The notes under the pieces are model-generated. The model searched no databases. It saw only the letters and a list, made by a program, of their open reading frames with translations, and was not told the origin of the DNA. Made by a program: the position numbers and the translations under genes. This document shows, in pieces, positions 34,621-47,880 of a DNA stretch of 64,000 bases. Within the stretch, counting starts at the first letter, position 1, and the number at the start of each line of letters is the position of its first letter. The DNA is from Dasyornis broadbenti (Eukaryota > Chordata > Aves > Passeriformes > Dasyornithidae): assembly GCA_013397935.1 (NCBI GenBank), contig VZRN01006406.1, positions 1,054,001 to 1,118,000 of the forward strand. Direction: 5' to 3'.

Positions 34621-37600
34621 AGAATGGAGAGGAGCACAGCACATTTTTGACTAGTCCCAGTATTCACAAGTGAGATTATAGAGGAAGGTAAATAACACTG
34701 AAATGCTGCCAGCCCCATTTCCCTGGATTTCTGAATTGCTTCCCCTTTGCTGTTACCATGCCAAGCTTTGAATTGCTTTGTGCCAAACTTCATACAAACA
34801 AATTTGCAGAAAATTCATTTCAAAGTCTGACTTAACACTAATACAAGCAACAACCAAACGTGAAAAGAGTGTGTCTGAGCAGCAGGGCTACGGCTGCTCT
34901 TTCTGTGATCACTTAAATGCAAAAGAGGAACAATAAAGCCAGATTTGCTTTTATCTCATCACAACTAAGCCCTGGATTTTGCGTAAACAGATACCAAATG
35001 CACCTAAACCTCTTAATCAGCTTTTTTTTTTTTTTTTTTTTTTTCCCCCAAGCACACAAAACAAAGCCTAGCTTTGGGGAAGGAAGAAAAGGAAAACTTT
35101 GTTGTGTCCTTACAGGAATACTTTGAACTTCCTTTTCAAGGGTCATTTTTTCCCATTACAGCTCCCAGAAACTACATAATGCTCCAGCAGAGATGAACTA
35201 CATCAGGCAGCTGAAGGAAATCTGTGACAAGAAACTCATGTGGAAAAACCATTATTTTTATATGCACATTTCTAAAGTTTTTATCAAACTAGTGGGAACC
35301 AAATCATTTGTTTTTCCCCCCCAGTACGTGAAGTTACAAGGATGCCCACTGCAATTCAGTGTTGAGCAGTAGGGGAAGAGGTGTGCAGGCGCTGTCTGGC
35401 CAGAGGCAGCAGGAACAGCTCCTTGGGCATCAGATCACAGCTGCTCCCACTAGGGCCATCTCCTCCTGGGGAGAGGTGACGCTGGCCAGAAAGCTGCAGG
35501 CAATTAGAGGTAATTAACCCAGCTGGAAATCCATCCCAGGCTGCTATTAGTGAGACAGTCAGGGGAAGGAAGGGGATCATGAAACCAGACTGTGTTTCCC
35601 TTTCTTGAGTGGCTTATGCAACAGAGAAATCTCAGTGAGAGGATCGTGTCCCCCACCTGCGCTGAGGAAAAACACCCCAGGGTGGGACTCACCCACCCTA
35701 TTGCATTCACCTTTCACCTCTCCAGCTACCTCCAAACATCCCAGCTCATCCTTTGCCCTCTCTGCTGCCTCCCAAGGTCTCACCAGGAGGTTTCCACTAC
35801 CCCAAGTCTGGGCTGTGAGGGCACTCACTGGACAAAAAGGAGAAGGGTAGGGCCAAGGCCATGAACATGCTTTCTTTTAGGTACCTCATTAGAGACATAC
35901 AGATGTAAAATAAAAGTAAAAACGAGGCAAGGATTGAGGCACAACTGTGGTGTTTCAGGGACACCCTGTCCAAGGGAAGGCTCCTCCCAAGGACTCCTCA
36001 CAACCATGTTCCACAGACCTCAGAGAGTGCAGCACTTCCCAAACCTCCTTTATTCTTCCCCTCCCCAGCACAAAACAAAGCTGTGTGTCATTTTCCCCAA
36101 CGGCAGCTACAGCTGATTTGGAGACAGCCCAGTTTTTCAGATTTGCAATCGCATTCATGGCCATTTTGCTATTTTGTAAACAGGTAACAAGTTCGGGTCA
36201 GCTGGGGACAGGCCAGGGCAGCTTCTTTCCTCAGTAAAACTCCCCTTTCAGTGAACTCATGCTTGGCCTGAAAGCAGCCTGGGCAGAGGGGCTCCAAGGG
36301 CAGTAACTCAGTTATCTCTGCCCTACAAGATATACAGAACTACCAAAAAGTTGTGCTTTTTTGTTCTAGAGAACAAAGAGGGCACAATTCCCTTCCTCAC
36401 AGGCAGTGACTTGACCCTGCTCCTTCAGCCCCTGCCACGCAGCCTTTTAAAAACAACAAACCATCCAAGCAAATCGCCAGAAGAGCCTTTTCCAGCGTCT
36501 CCTTCACTGTTAGACATGAGCAGGATGACCCTGCTGCCAGCAAGGAGCTGAGCTCTGCCCCAGCACCCAGCACTGCCCTCGCTCTGGCTGGGATGGAGCC
36601 CAGGTGAGGAGCCAGTGGTGCCCTGCACCAACCATTCCTCACTACCCCGCTCTCTGTGGTTTTGCCACAGCAATTGCTCTGCTCTCCAGCAGATAATGAC
36701 TTTGGGTAGCGCAATCCATACTCCTTCTGCCAGGCAATCACTGAGCACTGCTCTGCCACAGCCAGCCAAGGGCTCTGCCAGCTCCTGCTTGCCCTGCTCA
36801 GCTATAATTCACCTTGGCACACGCTTTCAGAGACAGGGGTAAAAAGCAGATTAATTGGGTAAAATTCCCCTCTCTCCTTCCATCCCATTTTCCCTCATCA
36901 TGTCCTTCCCCTGACCACAGCGAGTAGCTGATCTTTAGCAGCACATGCCCGACAAAGGCAGGCAGGCATTGATAGTGCCACTCAAGATAAGTTAAGGCCT
37001 TTAATCTTCCAGAACAATTTGCCTCGCCAGCTGTTCACTATCAGAGTTTGCTCCAGCTAAGACTCTCCAGCATTTAAATGTCTAAAAAATGTAGTGCACT
37101 TAAGACCTGCTCTTTTGCTCTCATTAATCCTAGCTAGCAGTGGAACATACAAATATTTGCAGTCCCTCCAAAGCCACAGAGAAAGTGAAAAAGCACAGAG
37201 CACAACAAGCTCACAAGATAAGCAACATCTAAGGACCCCAAACCCCCAAACCCTACTTTAGGTGGTACCATATCAATCCACTGGCTGCACACAGATACAG
37301 AGGATGGTTCTGGGCAGTTAAATATTTCCTCTTTTTTGGGCAGCAGCCTTCCCTGCCCAGCCAGTTCTATGAAGCTGACCAGCAAGGAGCACAAAGCGAG
37401 TCCCTTGTGCTGAGGCTGTCCACACAAGAATAATTGCAAATGCAGAATAGCCAGGAAATGGAGTTGACAGCATGAAAATGTCAGTTCAGAGCTCAGTGGG
37501 GAAGAAGAAAGTGTAAATCACTCATTTTTAAGGACATGACGAGACTCACTAAGAAGTAAATTTAAAGTTAAATTATCTTGACTACAGCAGAGAAAGGTCA

Positions 37601-37640
37601 GTTAATCCTTTTACTTGGAGCACATAGCTATTCTCTAGGA
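34621..37640. other. Single-copy DNA with a poly-T tract
   Basis: A T23 run at 35022-35044 followed by C5 is the main simple feature; no retrocopy body is recognisable next to it. From 35380 to 36840 the DNA is GC-richer and open frames of 60-120 codons occur on both strands with no domain. Nothing resembles CR1 or an RNA gene. Confidence 0.45.
35022..35044. repeat. Poly-T homopolymer
   Basis: Twenty-three T in a row, followed by CCCCC. It could be the A-tail of an old minus-strand retrocopy, but the sequence to its right shows no recognisable family or duplication. Confidence 0.95.
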
Positions 37641-38360
37641 TGTTTTTTTTTTTCGTTCTATGCAAGTTTTGGGGGGATTCCAGTCTTCAACACAATTAAG
37701 AGTTATTGAATTTTCATTTGCACCGTTGCTTTGTTCTCATCTTTCTGGAGTAAATGCAGTTTTCAGCCCCACTCCTCCACAGTATTAATTTTTTCATTAA
37801 CTTTATGGAAGCCATCAATTTACTGCCTGGCTTTTCTTACGATTTAAACACATCATCTCAGTAACATTGTTATCTACCAGCCATATTTCACAGATATTGT
37901 GAAACTGGTTTATACTGATATCTTACTTAGCATCTGGCTGACAGGACAATTGCAGGGAAATATGGCCAGAGATATAAGGCCATTTTGTGATAAATAAGGA
38001 GCTTTAAAGCTTAACACGTTGTTTTCTTCAGAAGGAATCATAGCAGTTCACCTATGCACAAAATAGCCACTTGCTATACAAAGGCTGAGATGGAAAGTGC
38101 CCCCTAATGCATTAAATAAATCCTACAGAGTGACCAAGCAACAGCTTAGTTCTGAGCTGAAATTTTTCATGGCTTCTTGAATGATCTAATTTGCCAGAAG
38201 TGAGTGACTGCTTCTGAGAGTATATGTTAGCTAATAATGCATTCCAGAGTTACTAAGGTTTATCATGTAAATCTTTATTTGAATGCTTTTAAAATGCATA
38301 TTACTTTCTTGATAAACTATGATGGCTCCTTAGGAGTCATTAATACAAATTAGGGTGCAT
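37641..38360. promoter_or_regulatory. Candidate conserved noncoding region, AT-rich and frame-poor
   Basis: About 700 bases of AT-rich repeat-free DNA with no open frame of 60 codons on either strand. Motif-like words include CAGTATTAATTTTTTCATTA near 37781, CTTATTTGAATGC-type stretches near 38274, CTAATAATGCATTCCAG near 38231, and GGAGTCATTAATACAAATTA near 38333. Single-copy throughout. Regulatory role is inferred from texture. Confidence 0.3.
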
Positions 38361-41300
38361 ACCATATGTAGTAGACAGCCTTGTGAAAAGTACTTATGCC
38401 ACATGCAAAGTAATCAGCTTTTAAATTATATTAAATACTGCAGCTATAATGTTTTCCCCCCAGTCTCAGGGATCAGATCACTTCTTAAAAAACATTTTTT
38501 ATTAAATTTCATTTCCTCAGATAAAAGCCCAGTTTTCAGTTGCGTAACCAGGAGGTGAGAAGTTAGAGACTGACAAATTGCAGGGCGGGGAGGACAAACT
38601 CCTTTCATTTGTACCAGTTAGAATTCCCCAGATACTGTTCATAAATAATTTCCTTAATCTAAAAAATGTGTTGCTTTTGATCAGAAACCTCCTATCTACA
38701 TGCAGAGCAGAGTTTCTTGGTTATTATTCTTACCTCCAGGTCTATATATTCAGTGCCTTTTTACAACATACCACAGCTACCTCTGCCCTGCACAGCGAGT
38801 TCGCTGGGATAAACTTATTTTCCATAGTCATAGCAGGCTTAGGTGTTTATTCACCACACCATAGCACTGTTGCAAACATCATCCCCAGCTGGAAAACCCT
38901 ACCCTGGTGAATGTTAAATGAACAGGATGAAAGGAAGAAAAGTTGCATTGACTTCAGCCAGAGTCGGGTCAAATCACAGCATCTCACCTTGGCCTCCTTC
39001 GAGCTCCTCCAAGGCAAAATGAAGTTTTGAGCCAGGCACGCTCTGCAAGGCAAAACCAGGGGCTGTGGAAATGAGACAGTTTCTGGGGAATGGTGTAAAC
39101 ATTAGCTCAGCTATAATTACAGGTGGCTTGGCTAAAGGAGATCTTTGCCATGAAATAAGAAAAAGAGAAAAATCTGAGTAAAAGTCCTGGGATCTGCCCC
39201 ATGCTGGATAAAGTGACCTTGTAATCACTGTGAGTGGCACATGATCTTCACAGACTGGTTGTCACAGGTAAAGAGAGGATGGTATCATTTGTGTATTGTG
39301 ACTGATAGAAAAACTGGATAAAAATTTCCTTTATACAGGATAAACATCTGAGGAACAGCCCTCTATTGCTTTTCTAATGGGAAGATCCCCGGACCTGTCC
39401 ATGAAGTATCCTCGCAGTTCCATCCCTGCACCCCCATGCTCCCATGCCAAGTGGGGGAGGCAAGAAGCTCTCCTGTCTGGGTGTGGGGCAATGTCACTTT
39501 GTAAACCTTCTCAGGTGCTTGCAAAGTATTCCTGGGATCAAACTAGCCATGAGAAACGGGCAAGAGGTGACAGGGAGAGCATCTCTAGGCACCTGGGGAG
39601 CCACAGGCTGCTGCAGCACTCATCCACCCTACATAGTCAGCTAAATTAGCTCAACAGGGGCTACAAAACCAGGGAGAAAACTCTGTCTGGCCAGCACTGC
39701 TTTCTGATCATCAGTTACAATTTTTGCAAGGTTCTGTAGTGTTATGACTTGGTACCAATTATGCATTTGAAGGCAACCTGCTGGAAGAAAGCTGTTAGCA
39801 TTCCCTGACATATTTCTGCTCTTTAGATTGCAACAGGCAGCAGAGGACTGTGGAAGGAGGGTTTGTTTATGTGTTACATCTGCAGGTATTCATCTCCAAA
39901 GTTCTTTATTCATCAGTGATATATCATGCTGGTGTTGAGCACATCCTGTACACACATATATATCTTCTTGACAGACTAAGACAGGCAGGATTTGGAGAGA
40001 AATTCTGCTTTTTAAAAACAACCTCAAGCAAACTGCCCATATCAGATTCAGTTTCCCTTGTTTATGTTTTTGAGCCCCATCTCCACCATTATCACATTCC
40101 CACTGAAACCTTGTGGTTTCAGACTTTGGCAAGTTCTGTTGAAAGCAAGATAATTGAAACGCATTAAAACCTTTTTCAATGGCTCCTTATTTCATCACAA
40201 ATCAAGTGAGACTATCTGAAGGAGTGTTTTCCTTCCCTGCAGCTCTTACCTCTATTATTTTCTTTCCTATAACGAACCTACATGGTCTAAGTTCAAACTT
40301 CTACCTTTTCATACCCTTTGCACAAAGCAAGTTTGGTTTTACTATGGCAACCATGCATCAAAGGTAGGATCTTTTCTCTGTCTCTAGGGACAGAAGTCTC
40401 CACACTTCTGCTTCTCTCTCCTTTAAGAAAAGATTGAAATATATGTGGCAACAAGGCTCGTAAGACCGAGTTTCCACAGATGTTGGTGTGAACTGTTTCT
40501 GTGTTTGTGAGCAGCATTGGACAGAGCAGGCAGAGGCAGTGTCAGATTAGCTCTGCTCGTCTCCCAGGTACAGGGTGCATGGCTCTGGATGTGCTCCAGG
40601 CACAGGGGCACTCAACAAATGTTGTCACAATAACGCTGCGCTTTTGTTCTATGAAAAGCAGTGTGAGGCACCAGCTCCCTTATTGCTCCTTGCACGGCGA
40701 GGAGCAGCACTATGAGAGATTATAGTGCAATTGGGAATTATAGAGAAGGTGATAGTTTGTATGATAATGTTCAATAATAACGTATGTGCCTTCATTCTCA
40801 TAAATGCTGAGACACCCTCAGAGTTTATCACTTTCTGCACAATTTTAGTCACTACACAGTCACACGCTAAGGCCTTCAGCCGCCAGCCCATGTTGACATT
40901 TCTGGAGTTTTTTCTGTTAAACTGAGCAAGCATTTGAGCAGTGTTCCATTAACCCAGGCCTGGGAGGTGGGTTTGGCATAGGATGCTCCTGTTGCTGCCA
41001 TATCCAGTGGCTCCAGTCGCTGGCACGGTGCCTGCACTCAACACAGAGCGGCACCGGGGCTGTGTGAAACAGGCAGCTGTAGGCAAACACACTGCAGGGC
41101 TGTAAAATTAACACCTAAGTGGTGGGGAGAGTGTAAAGGCTAAAAATACCCGCTGTGTGCCCACAGCCAAATTTGGAGCTTGCATCAGGCAGACTTTTGT
41201 GTCATTTCTTACCCCAGCTCCAAGCCATCTCCTCCCAGCACGTGAGCCAGCCACACTCAGCTACTCCCGACAGCTTTGGAAAGGTCACAGTTACTCCTTT

Positions 41301-42565
41301 CTGTGGGCCTCTCAAATGGAGGCGGCAGATGAGCTGCACAGCTCCAAACCTCTTGGGAAGTGCAAGCAAGAGGGCTGATAGGCACTTTCCCAGCACTTTC
41401 CCACCACTTTCCCACCTTGGAAGGGACATCTCTCCAGGTAGATCAACAGCAGACTGAAAACACTCGAGTCCGACTTCCACACAACTCCAAGAGGGTAGGA
41501 GCACCGGAGAGAGCAGCAGAGGGAAAATTACCCTGCAACACATCTAAAATGATTATCATTTAATATATGCTATTCTGCTAGAGCGACTTACAACCGTGTG
41601 CAATGGGCTGTGTTCTCCTAAGAACATTTTCTTTAAAGTGGATTTTGTAACTATGGGAGGGCAGACAGGTACCTCCCAGCTGTATCACACTGGGACTGCT
41701 CTCAACCCCAGAGGAGAGCAAAGAGAGGTACAAATTCAAGCATAAGCAGCAGGCAGAAGCAAGTGTCATACAGAGAACAGGTGTATTCAAAGAGCAACGT
41801 GTTAGGACAGCATTTTGTTTCCTTTCTCTGCAGTGCTGCTGTGCCTTTCATTTAAAATTATTGGGAGATGGAGTTAAATTTTCAAGCAGGAAGGACATAG
41901 GAAAAGTTGATAATAGCCATGGGCTCAGTCTATAGGGATTGATCCTGCCAGTGATTGAGCAGCTTTCCATTAAATGGCTGAGAGCAATGCTGAGTGTTTG
42001 ATTTACCCTTCCAGTGCCAGGATTTTTTACCCAAATTTCCTCTCTGTCCTCTCCAGGACTGTCAGAATATCTTTCTATACCACTAAATACTTAATTTCCT
42101 TGATTACTGTAGCAATCCAACACACTAATCAAGCAGACGCAGACATTTCTTGAGCAGACAGTCACAGTGACCACAGTGTCCTGGGGGATTTCTGATAAGA
42201 CTGTGAACCAAAGAGGTTTTTTACAGTTTTAAAACTCCTAGAAATGATCTTAAGACATTAAAAAAATTCTCCAGACCTGCTAGTAACAGCAGTGCCTTGC
42301 AGCCTGCATTGATTTTCCTGAGTGGGCGAGCTTTATTTCCAGAAGTGCTCACACAAATTCACATTGCTGTGATAGTCCCTGAGGAGATGGACTTTCAGGA
42401 GGACAAAACACTATCACTGTTTATTACACACACCTCTCCTCCACCTCAGACCTCTCCAGCTGGCATTCCCATCCCCAGAAACTCTGGTCTTATCAATCCA
42501 TCTGAGGTATTTCAACTTCTCTGACCTGATAACAATCAATTAACTAATCAAGAGGTTTACACTTC
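38361..42565. other. Single-copy DNA, nothing recognised apart from a short tandem repeat
   Basis: No gene recognised over 4.2 kb. A three-copy tandem of the 11-mer CACTTTCCCAS lies at about 41383-41415. Open frames reach about 113 codons but overlap on both strands and lack domains. No transposon family is recognisable until the CR1 tail on the right. Confidence 0.45.
41383..41415. repeat. Three-copy 11-bp tandem repeat
   Basis: Three consecutive units: CACTTTCCCAG, CACTTTCCCAC, CACTTTCCCAC. This is a minor minisatellite-like array; possible slippage product. Confidence 0.85.
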
Positions 42566-42630
42566 ACAGAGTCACAGAGTATTCTGAGTTGGAAGGGACC
42601 CACAAGGATCACCCAACTCTTAAGTGAATT
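42566..42630 (-). mobile_element. CR1 LINE 3' tail fragment
   Basis: A short antisense CR1 tail: CACAGAGTCACAGAGTATTC (complement of the degenerate terminal repeat), GAGTTGGAAGGGACC, then CACAAGGATC and CAACTCTTAAGTGAATTG. These are diagnostic words of the last 60-70 bases of bird CR1, severely 5' truncated as is usual for this family. Confidence 0.88.
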
Positions 42631-45600
42631 GTTTCCCTCAAGCTAAACATCAGAAGTTCAGCAACTATTAGTTGTTTTAAGCTAAACTCCAAAAGCCTGT
42701 TAAAGTTTCCCTGTGGTTTCTAAGGACGTTCTTTAAAGCTGTCACTCAGCAGAGTTCCATGTAGCCATCTCCAAAGCAGCGTGTCCTGCAGCAGCAGCTC
42801 ACCCGGTGTCACCCCAGTTCACCCACAGCCACATGTGCAGTAGCTGGGCTGGGAGGGGATCCCAGCCTTCACCAGGATTAGATCTCACACCGAGATCTGA
42901 GCTTAAACCACACAGGTACCCCCTGGTACCAAGGGGTGCAATGAACCGCAGCACTGAGGGGAGGAGGGCAGGCTGGAGCCACTGACTTTTGTCCAAGAAC
43001 ACCTCCTGCATCAGGAGGTTTGCTGCAGTCCCCTCTTTTGTTGCAATCGGTGCAGGGAAATCATGGAAATTAGATCACTGATGGACAAGAAATAAGTAAA
43101 GCCCATGAACAACTGGGACCAGGTATCTCTCTGAGAAAACCAGTGCAGAGATTAGCACTGGGTAGCTCCAGCCTCAGCAATATCTGATGATCTATGACTG
43201 AAGTCTGGTGTGCGAGGCAGCCAGCCAGGAAGTGGAAATCATTTCAGCTCAGGGTTATTTCTATTTTTAACATTTCTGTGCTTATTTCTGCCTTTCAAAC
43301 AGAATGCAGTGCAGACAACTACCTGTGCACTGAATTGCAGAGGTAAATGGGGTGGTTTCAGATGCAGGTGAAGCTGCAGAAGGAGACTTTTCTTAAGCGG
43401 GAAAAGCCAGTGATAACCAAGGAAATTAAATCTCTTTTACCCACCTCATAAATACCCCTCCAGGCAGTTCTGGGACAAATTAGCAATAGGTTATAAACCC
43501 CAGAAGTGTATTAAGAAGCCTACATTCTATCTGATGATTTTTAGGTCAACTCTTAGAGATTCACTTAAGAAAATTATTTATTAGACTAATGTAAATATTT
43601 GTCCCTCCAATTTTTTAGCAATCTTACTCCTGACCAAGGAATAGCTGGCAAATAAAGCAGCTACCGTCTTATCCAGGGGAGAGGGCTTACCCAGGCGCGT
43701 TACTGCAGACAGCTACATTGTAGACAGTAGTTAGCAGTAATGAATAATTAATGAATAAATAATGTACTTGTGTCTCAATACCCCAAGGTCTTTGGGCACC
43801 TTCACAGAAAATAATTAAAACAATAGATTACAAATAAGATGACAAGTCCCCAGGCAAGGGGATGCACACAAACCCACAGTAATGTAAAAACAGAGAGAAC
43901 GTGAAGGCAGGAGCTGAAAAGTTCTCGTGCATTGTTCTACAGAGTGCACAGTTCCTGGTGGTGCACTGCGCCCTACCCTGGGATGGGGAACACCCAAAAC
44001 CAAAGGCAAATACCGGTGCTAACAAGGCATATTCACAAACTTTATTGTTAAAAACATCTAGACATTAAAGAATGATAGCTAGGAAGGAAAAAACAGGTTT
44101 ACAGGCTAAAGAGATGCTTGAAGCCATGAGTGCAACCAGTGTGAGATGCAGGTAGTTCCTGGCCATGTCTCACATGAGGGCCTTTTCCAGCAATTCAAAA
44201 GGTTTGGGGGACAAAGAGCAATTCCTGAGTATTTCCAGCTTTGTGCCTCTTACATAGACCTGTCCCTGTACTACAACTGCTGAGAGCTGGGTGGGCCAGA
44301 CACCATCATTAGCAGAAAGCAGCCCAGAATCAGGTTATATATACACAGATAGCTGTGATCTTTGGGGCAGCCAGAGCCATCCCCAAGCACAGCCTGGAAT
44401 GGGAATTAAAGTGAGCAGCCACTTCTCCCTGCTGTGTACAAACACACAGACTCCTTTCAAACACTTTCACACCTACTTGAATAGCAGGGTCTCCTTAGCA
44501 AAACACAACAATTGAAAAGCACCTTTTTCCAAACGACCCAAAGAAAGGTTTGCAGCTGCCATTTGAGAACCCACAGGCATTACACTTAAATAAAAGAATT
44601 CACAGATCTGAATGTTATGAGCAAAACGTGGAATGACTCTGGGGTTGTTAAGTCTTGGGGAGCAGAAGGGGAAAGTGGCTGTTTGCAATCTGGAACACCT
44701 CTGTCCTTTCTGTGCAGATGCGCAAAGAAATCTCTTCCCAGATTTGCATTTCTCCCTTAATGGGGTAGTATAAAGGTCCCTGAAAACTAAAACTTGATAT
44801 TAAATACTTTCAGTTCCTTGTGAACATCGTGAAGCCAATATTTTCCCACTGCAGAAAAAGAGTGTGTTTGTCCTGTATGCCCATATATCCAACCTACAGC
44901 ATTACCACTTTCCACATCACAGCAGCTTGGCAATGCTGCCACTGCACTTCATCTTAAGCATGAGCAGAAATCTCCCACTGACTTAAACTCAGTGATCCAC
45001 CTGAAAACTAACCCCAGAGCTCTAAAGAGAACTCAGTCTGCCACCAGAGTGGTGGTATTGGGTGAAGAAAGTGGCAAAGCCTGCAGAGCTAGGAGATGAG
45101 ACAGCTTCCTTCAGCAGTGCCCATAGTTAGTTCAGCTTCAGTTAGTCAGGAAATTTCACCTTGGTTTTCATTGTTTACCTCATTCCATTCCATATTACAT
45201 TTGTAATTCTCTCAGTGAAGCCCATCATTAGGTTTCTCCATCTTTTCTGAACTCCTCCCCAGGGACCAATGCAGCCACGGTGGAAAGTGTGAACAGCCTC
45301 ACAAATTAACTCAGCTCTTGCCAACATCGGTGCTGCCCCACCTCTTTTATAGAGGGGGCAGAGCTGTAAGCCTTGGGTAAACACCCGAAAACCTTTGCAG
45401 AAAAAGCAAGGCCCACATGAAAAGACATGATCCCACAAAACCAGCAAAGTGCATTTAGAGACACTGTAGCTTTGGTAGGAATTGTATGTCACAGCCCCTC
45501 ACCAGCCTCTGCCTGGATTTGGGGTTAGACCTCCCCCGTGTGCATGTGTCACTCCTTCCTCTCGGTGTCACTGAACACAGCTACTGGGGCAGGTTACGGA

Positions 45601-46229
45601 TCCTTCCTTAGCGAAGGAAAGTAACTTCTGGAGGTCACACTGCTTCCCTTCCCACGGTAAAGCTCAGAGTAATGGGAGCAGTTATGCCTCTAGGCACTGT
45701 TGACTCCCAAAATAAATTTATAAGACACTTACTGAACATTTAGAGATGACCTATGAAACCATCTCCAGCACCAGTAAACGTCATGGCATGGTGGGGAGCA
45801 CTTTGCAGTCAGGTGAAGTTTCTGGCCAGCCTCAGCTCACCCACCTGGATGGAGGATGCTGAGTGCTGGCCACACCTCACTACCAGCAAGGTGAGGATTT
45901 AGGTACAAAGCACGGTTCCAGAAAGGTTGCCATGACCTTACACTTGCCAAAATACAAGCCTGGGGCGCAATAAAGCACGTGCTGTTGGGTTTAGAGGTTC
46001 TCCTTCTTCATACTTGAATGCTGTAACTATTTTTAAATAACTGGTTTATGTCCATTGCCTGGAGAATTGGGATCAGTATGTGCTATAGCTCTGAAAGGCA
46101 TAAATAATCACTGCTTCAGAGTTGTTTAATCAGGCTGCCTCCAATGAGGTTTCCGGTGAGTTTTTGTTGTTGTTTAATTGTTGTGTTGCTGTGCTGTGGT
46201 TGGGGTTTTTTCAGTAGATTAAAGGGTTA
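42631..46229. other. Single-copy DNA, nothing recognised
   Basis: No exon, RNA gene or named repeat. AT-rich patches at 43550-43610 and 43735-43770 (GCAGTAATGAATAATTAATG) stand out slightly. Open frames are short and unremarkable. Confidence 0.45.
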
Positions 46230-46470
46230 TTTCTGTTGGAAACAGACATCTTGGTAATACTGAAAATGAAATGTCCTAAATCAGAGCCTAGCAATGCATT
46301 ATTTCACGCACTAGCTACTGAATGATGAATTAATAACAGTATCTCAAATACATCTTCCATCAATATGCTTATTCAGATTCCATCAGCATTTAATTAACAT
46401 AAATTATATGACATTAGGAGGATTCAGGCAGTCATCAAAAAGAACACTTCTCTTGTAAGCTACTGAAATT
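46230..46470. promoter_or_regulatory. Candidate homeodomain-core-rich element
   Basis: AT-rich single-copy block with many TAAT/ATTA cores: GCATTATTTCACGCAC near 46295, GATGAATTAATAACAG near 46324, CAATATGCTTATTCAG near 46361, GCATTTAATTAACATAAATT near 46387, ACATTAGGAGG near 46411. No open frame of 60 codons and no repeat. Enhancer-type function is inferred. Confidence 0.32.
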
Positions 46471-46815
46471 CTTGTGGTTTCTGCAAGACAGCAATTTTTA
46501 TTTTTATTTTCCTCTAGAAATTCATCACAAATCAAATGTTTTCACAGCAAATTTAGAGCTGACTTTTTCCTGATTTTCTGAGGATGGGATATTAGATCTC
46601 TGGCTTTGTTTCAGGTGTTCTAAGTTTTATGCCAAAGAATAGCACTTATACAAAGCAAGTAATGGCAGAATTTAGCTGCAGAGGGACCTTCAGCAGTCCC
46701 TATAACTCTACAGTGAGGTGGAACACCAGTAAACCACACAAGCCATTTTTCATTCAAGCATCTAAAGTCGAGAGAAAATAGTTATGAGTGTCCTAAAAAG
46801 ACTGGGTTGGTTTTG

Positions 46816-46830
46816 TTTTTTTTTTTTTTT
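46816..46830. repeat. Poly-T homopolymer
   Basis: Fifteen T preceded by TTTTG. Simple sequence with no associated retrocopy recognised. Confidence 0.93.
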
Positions 46831-47775
46831 AAATCTCATAACAATAAAAAAGGACTTGCTGTTCTGCCTTCAGAAGGGTGCAAGAAAAAGAGCACTGAAT
46901 CCAGGAATGGGAAAGTTTAGGTACGTGCTAGAAGTGTCAGCCAAGTGACCAGAATAATGAGGAGGGAAAGAACAGCTGTAGTCCCCCATTGGGCTGAGCA
47001 GCATCCAAATGCTCATTTGGAAAAAAAAGGGAACCAAGCACAAAAGGTAAGAGTGAAAATACAAGGGCATGACAGAAATGCGGATATCAACTTTTCTGTG
47101 TGACTTTCTGAGGCTGAGAGAGGGAGATGCCTGTTTTAACTTACCACAAAAGAACTAAAAGCTGGCAGAGTTAAACCAATAAAAAGCTGTTTGTGTTAAG
47201 TATCACTCTAAAAACACAATTTTCTGTTGTTTTTGTGGCTTGTGCTTCTGTTTAATTGTATTCTTTTGTCCTTAAATTTTACTCAGTGAAAAAGTTTATT
47301 CTGAAGAGACGTGACAAACCAAAATATTTTGTCCTGACAGATGTGGTAGCACAGGTAGCGCCATGCACCAGCATTGATGCTGCTGCGCAGCCTAGGATGG
47401 CAGAGCTGCATGTGCAGCTGGAAGCAGCTTTTTCCAAAACTGTGTAAAGTTTCCTATGTGTAGGAAAGAGCAGATCCTAGTCCCAAAAATCTTTGGGGAG
47501 TTTGTAACAGGAGGCTGACTCTCCTTTGCATTACATGAAGGAGAAAGAGTGGCAGTATAAATAAATGGAGTTAATGTATACTGCAATGGTGGGGAAAAGA
47601 TGAGCCCTGCATTCCATTCCACTGTTCTAGTCCATATAATCCACTCCAAATGACTCAATATAAAGCTCACCATCCAACAGCCCTCGCTGCTATTGTTATG
47701 AGTTGCCGTATAGTGACGGCGCTAAGCACCCTCTATCCTGCAGCCAGCAGCTGCTCCCTCTCCAAAGCATCCACA

Positions 47776-47880
47776 GGGGACCAAATAGGCAAAGGGAAAA
47801 TAATAACAGCACAGAGTGTCCACAATTAGGCAGCAAGTCAGGGACTGAAGCAGGAATAAAGCCCGTGTCCTTCCTGCCCT
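47776..47880 (-). mobile_element. Possible MIR-like SINE fragment
   Basis: The plus strand reads AATTAGGCAGCAAGTCAGGG, ACTGAAGCAGGAATAAAGCC, then CGTGTCCTTCCTGCCC, which loosely follows the MIR antisense pattern 'cagcaagtc-gtggcagagcagggaat-gaaccc-ggtct'. Divergence is high and only one segment aligns by eye, so a chance match is possible. Confidence 0.3.
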
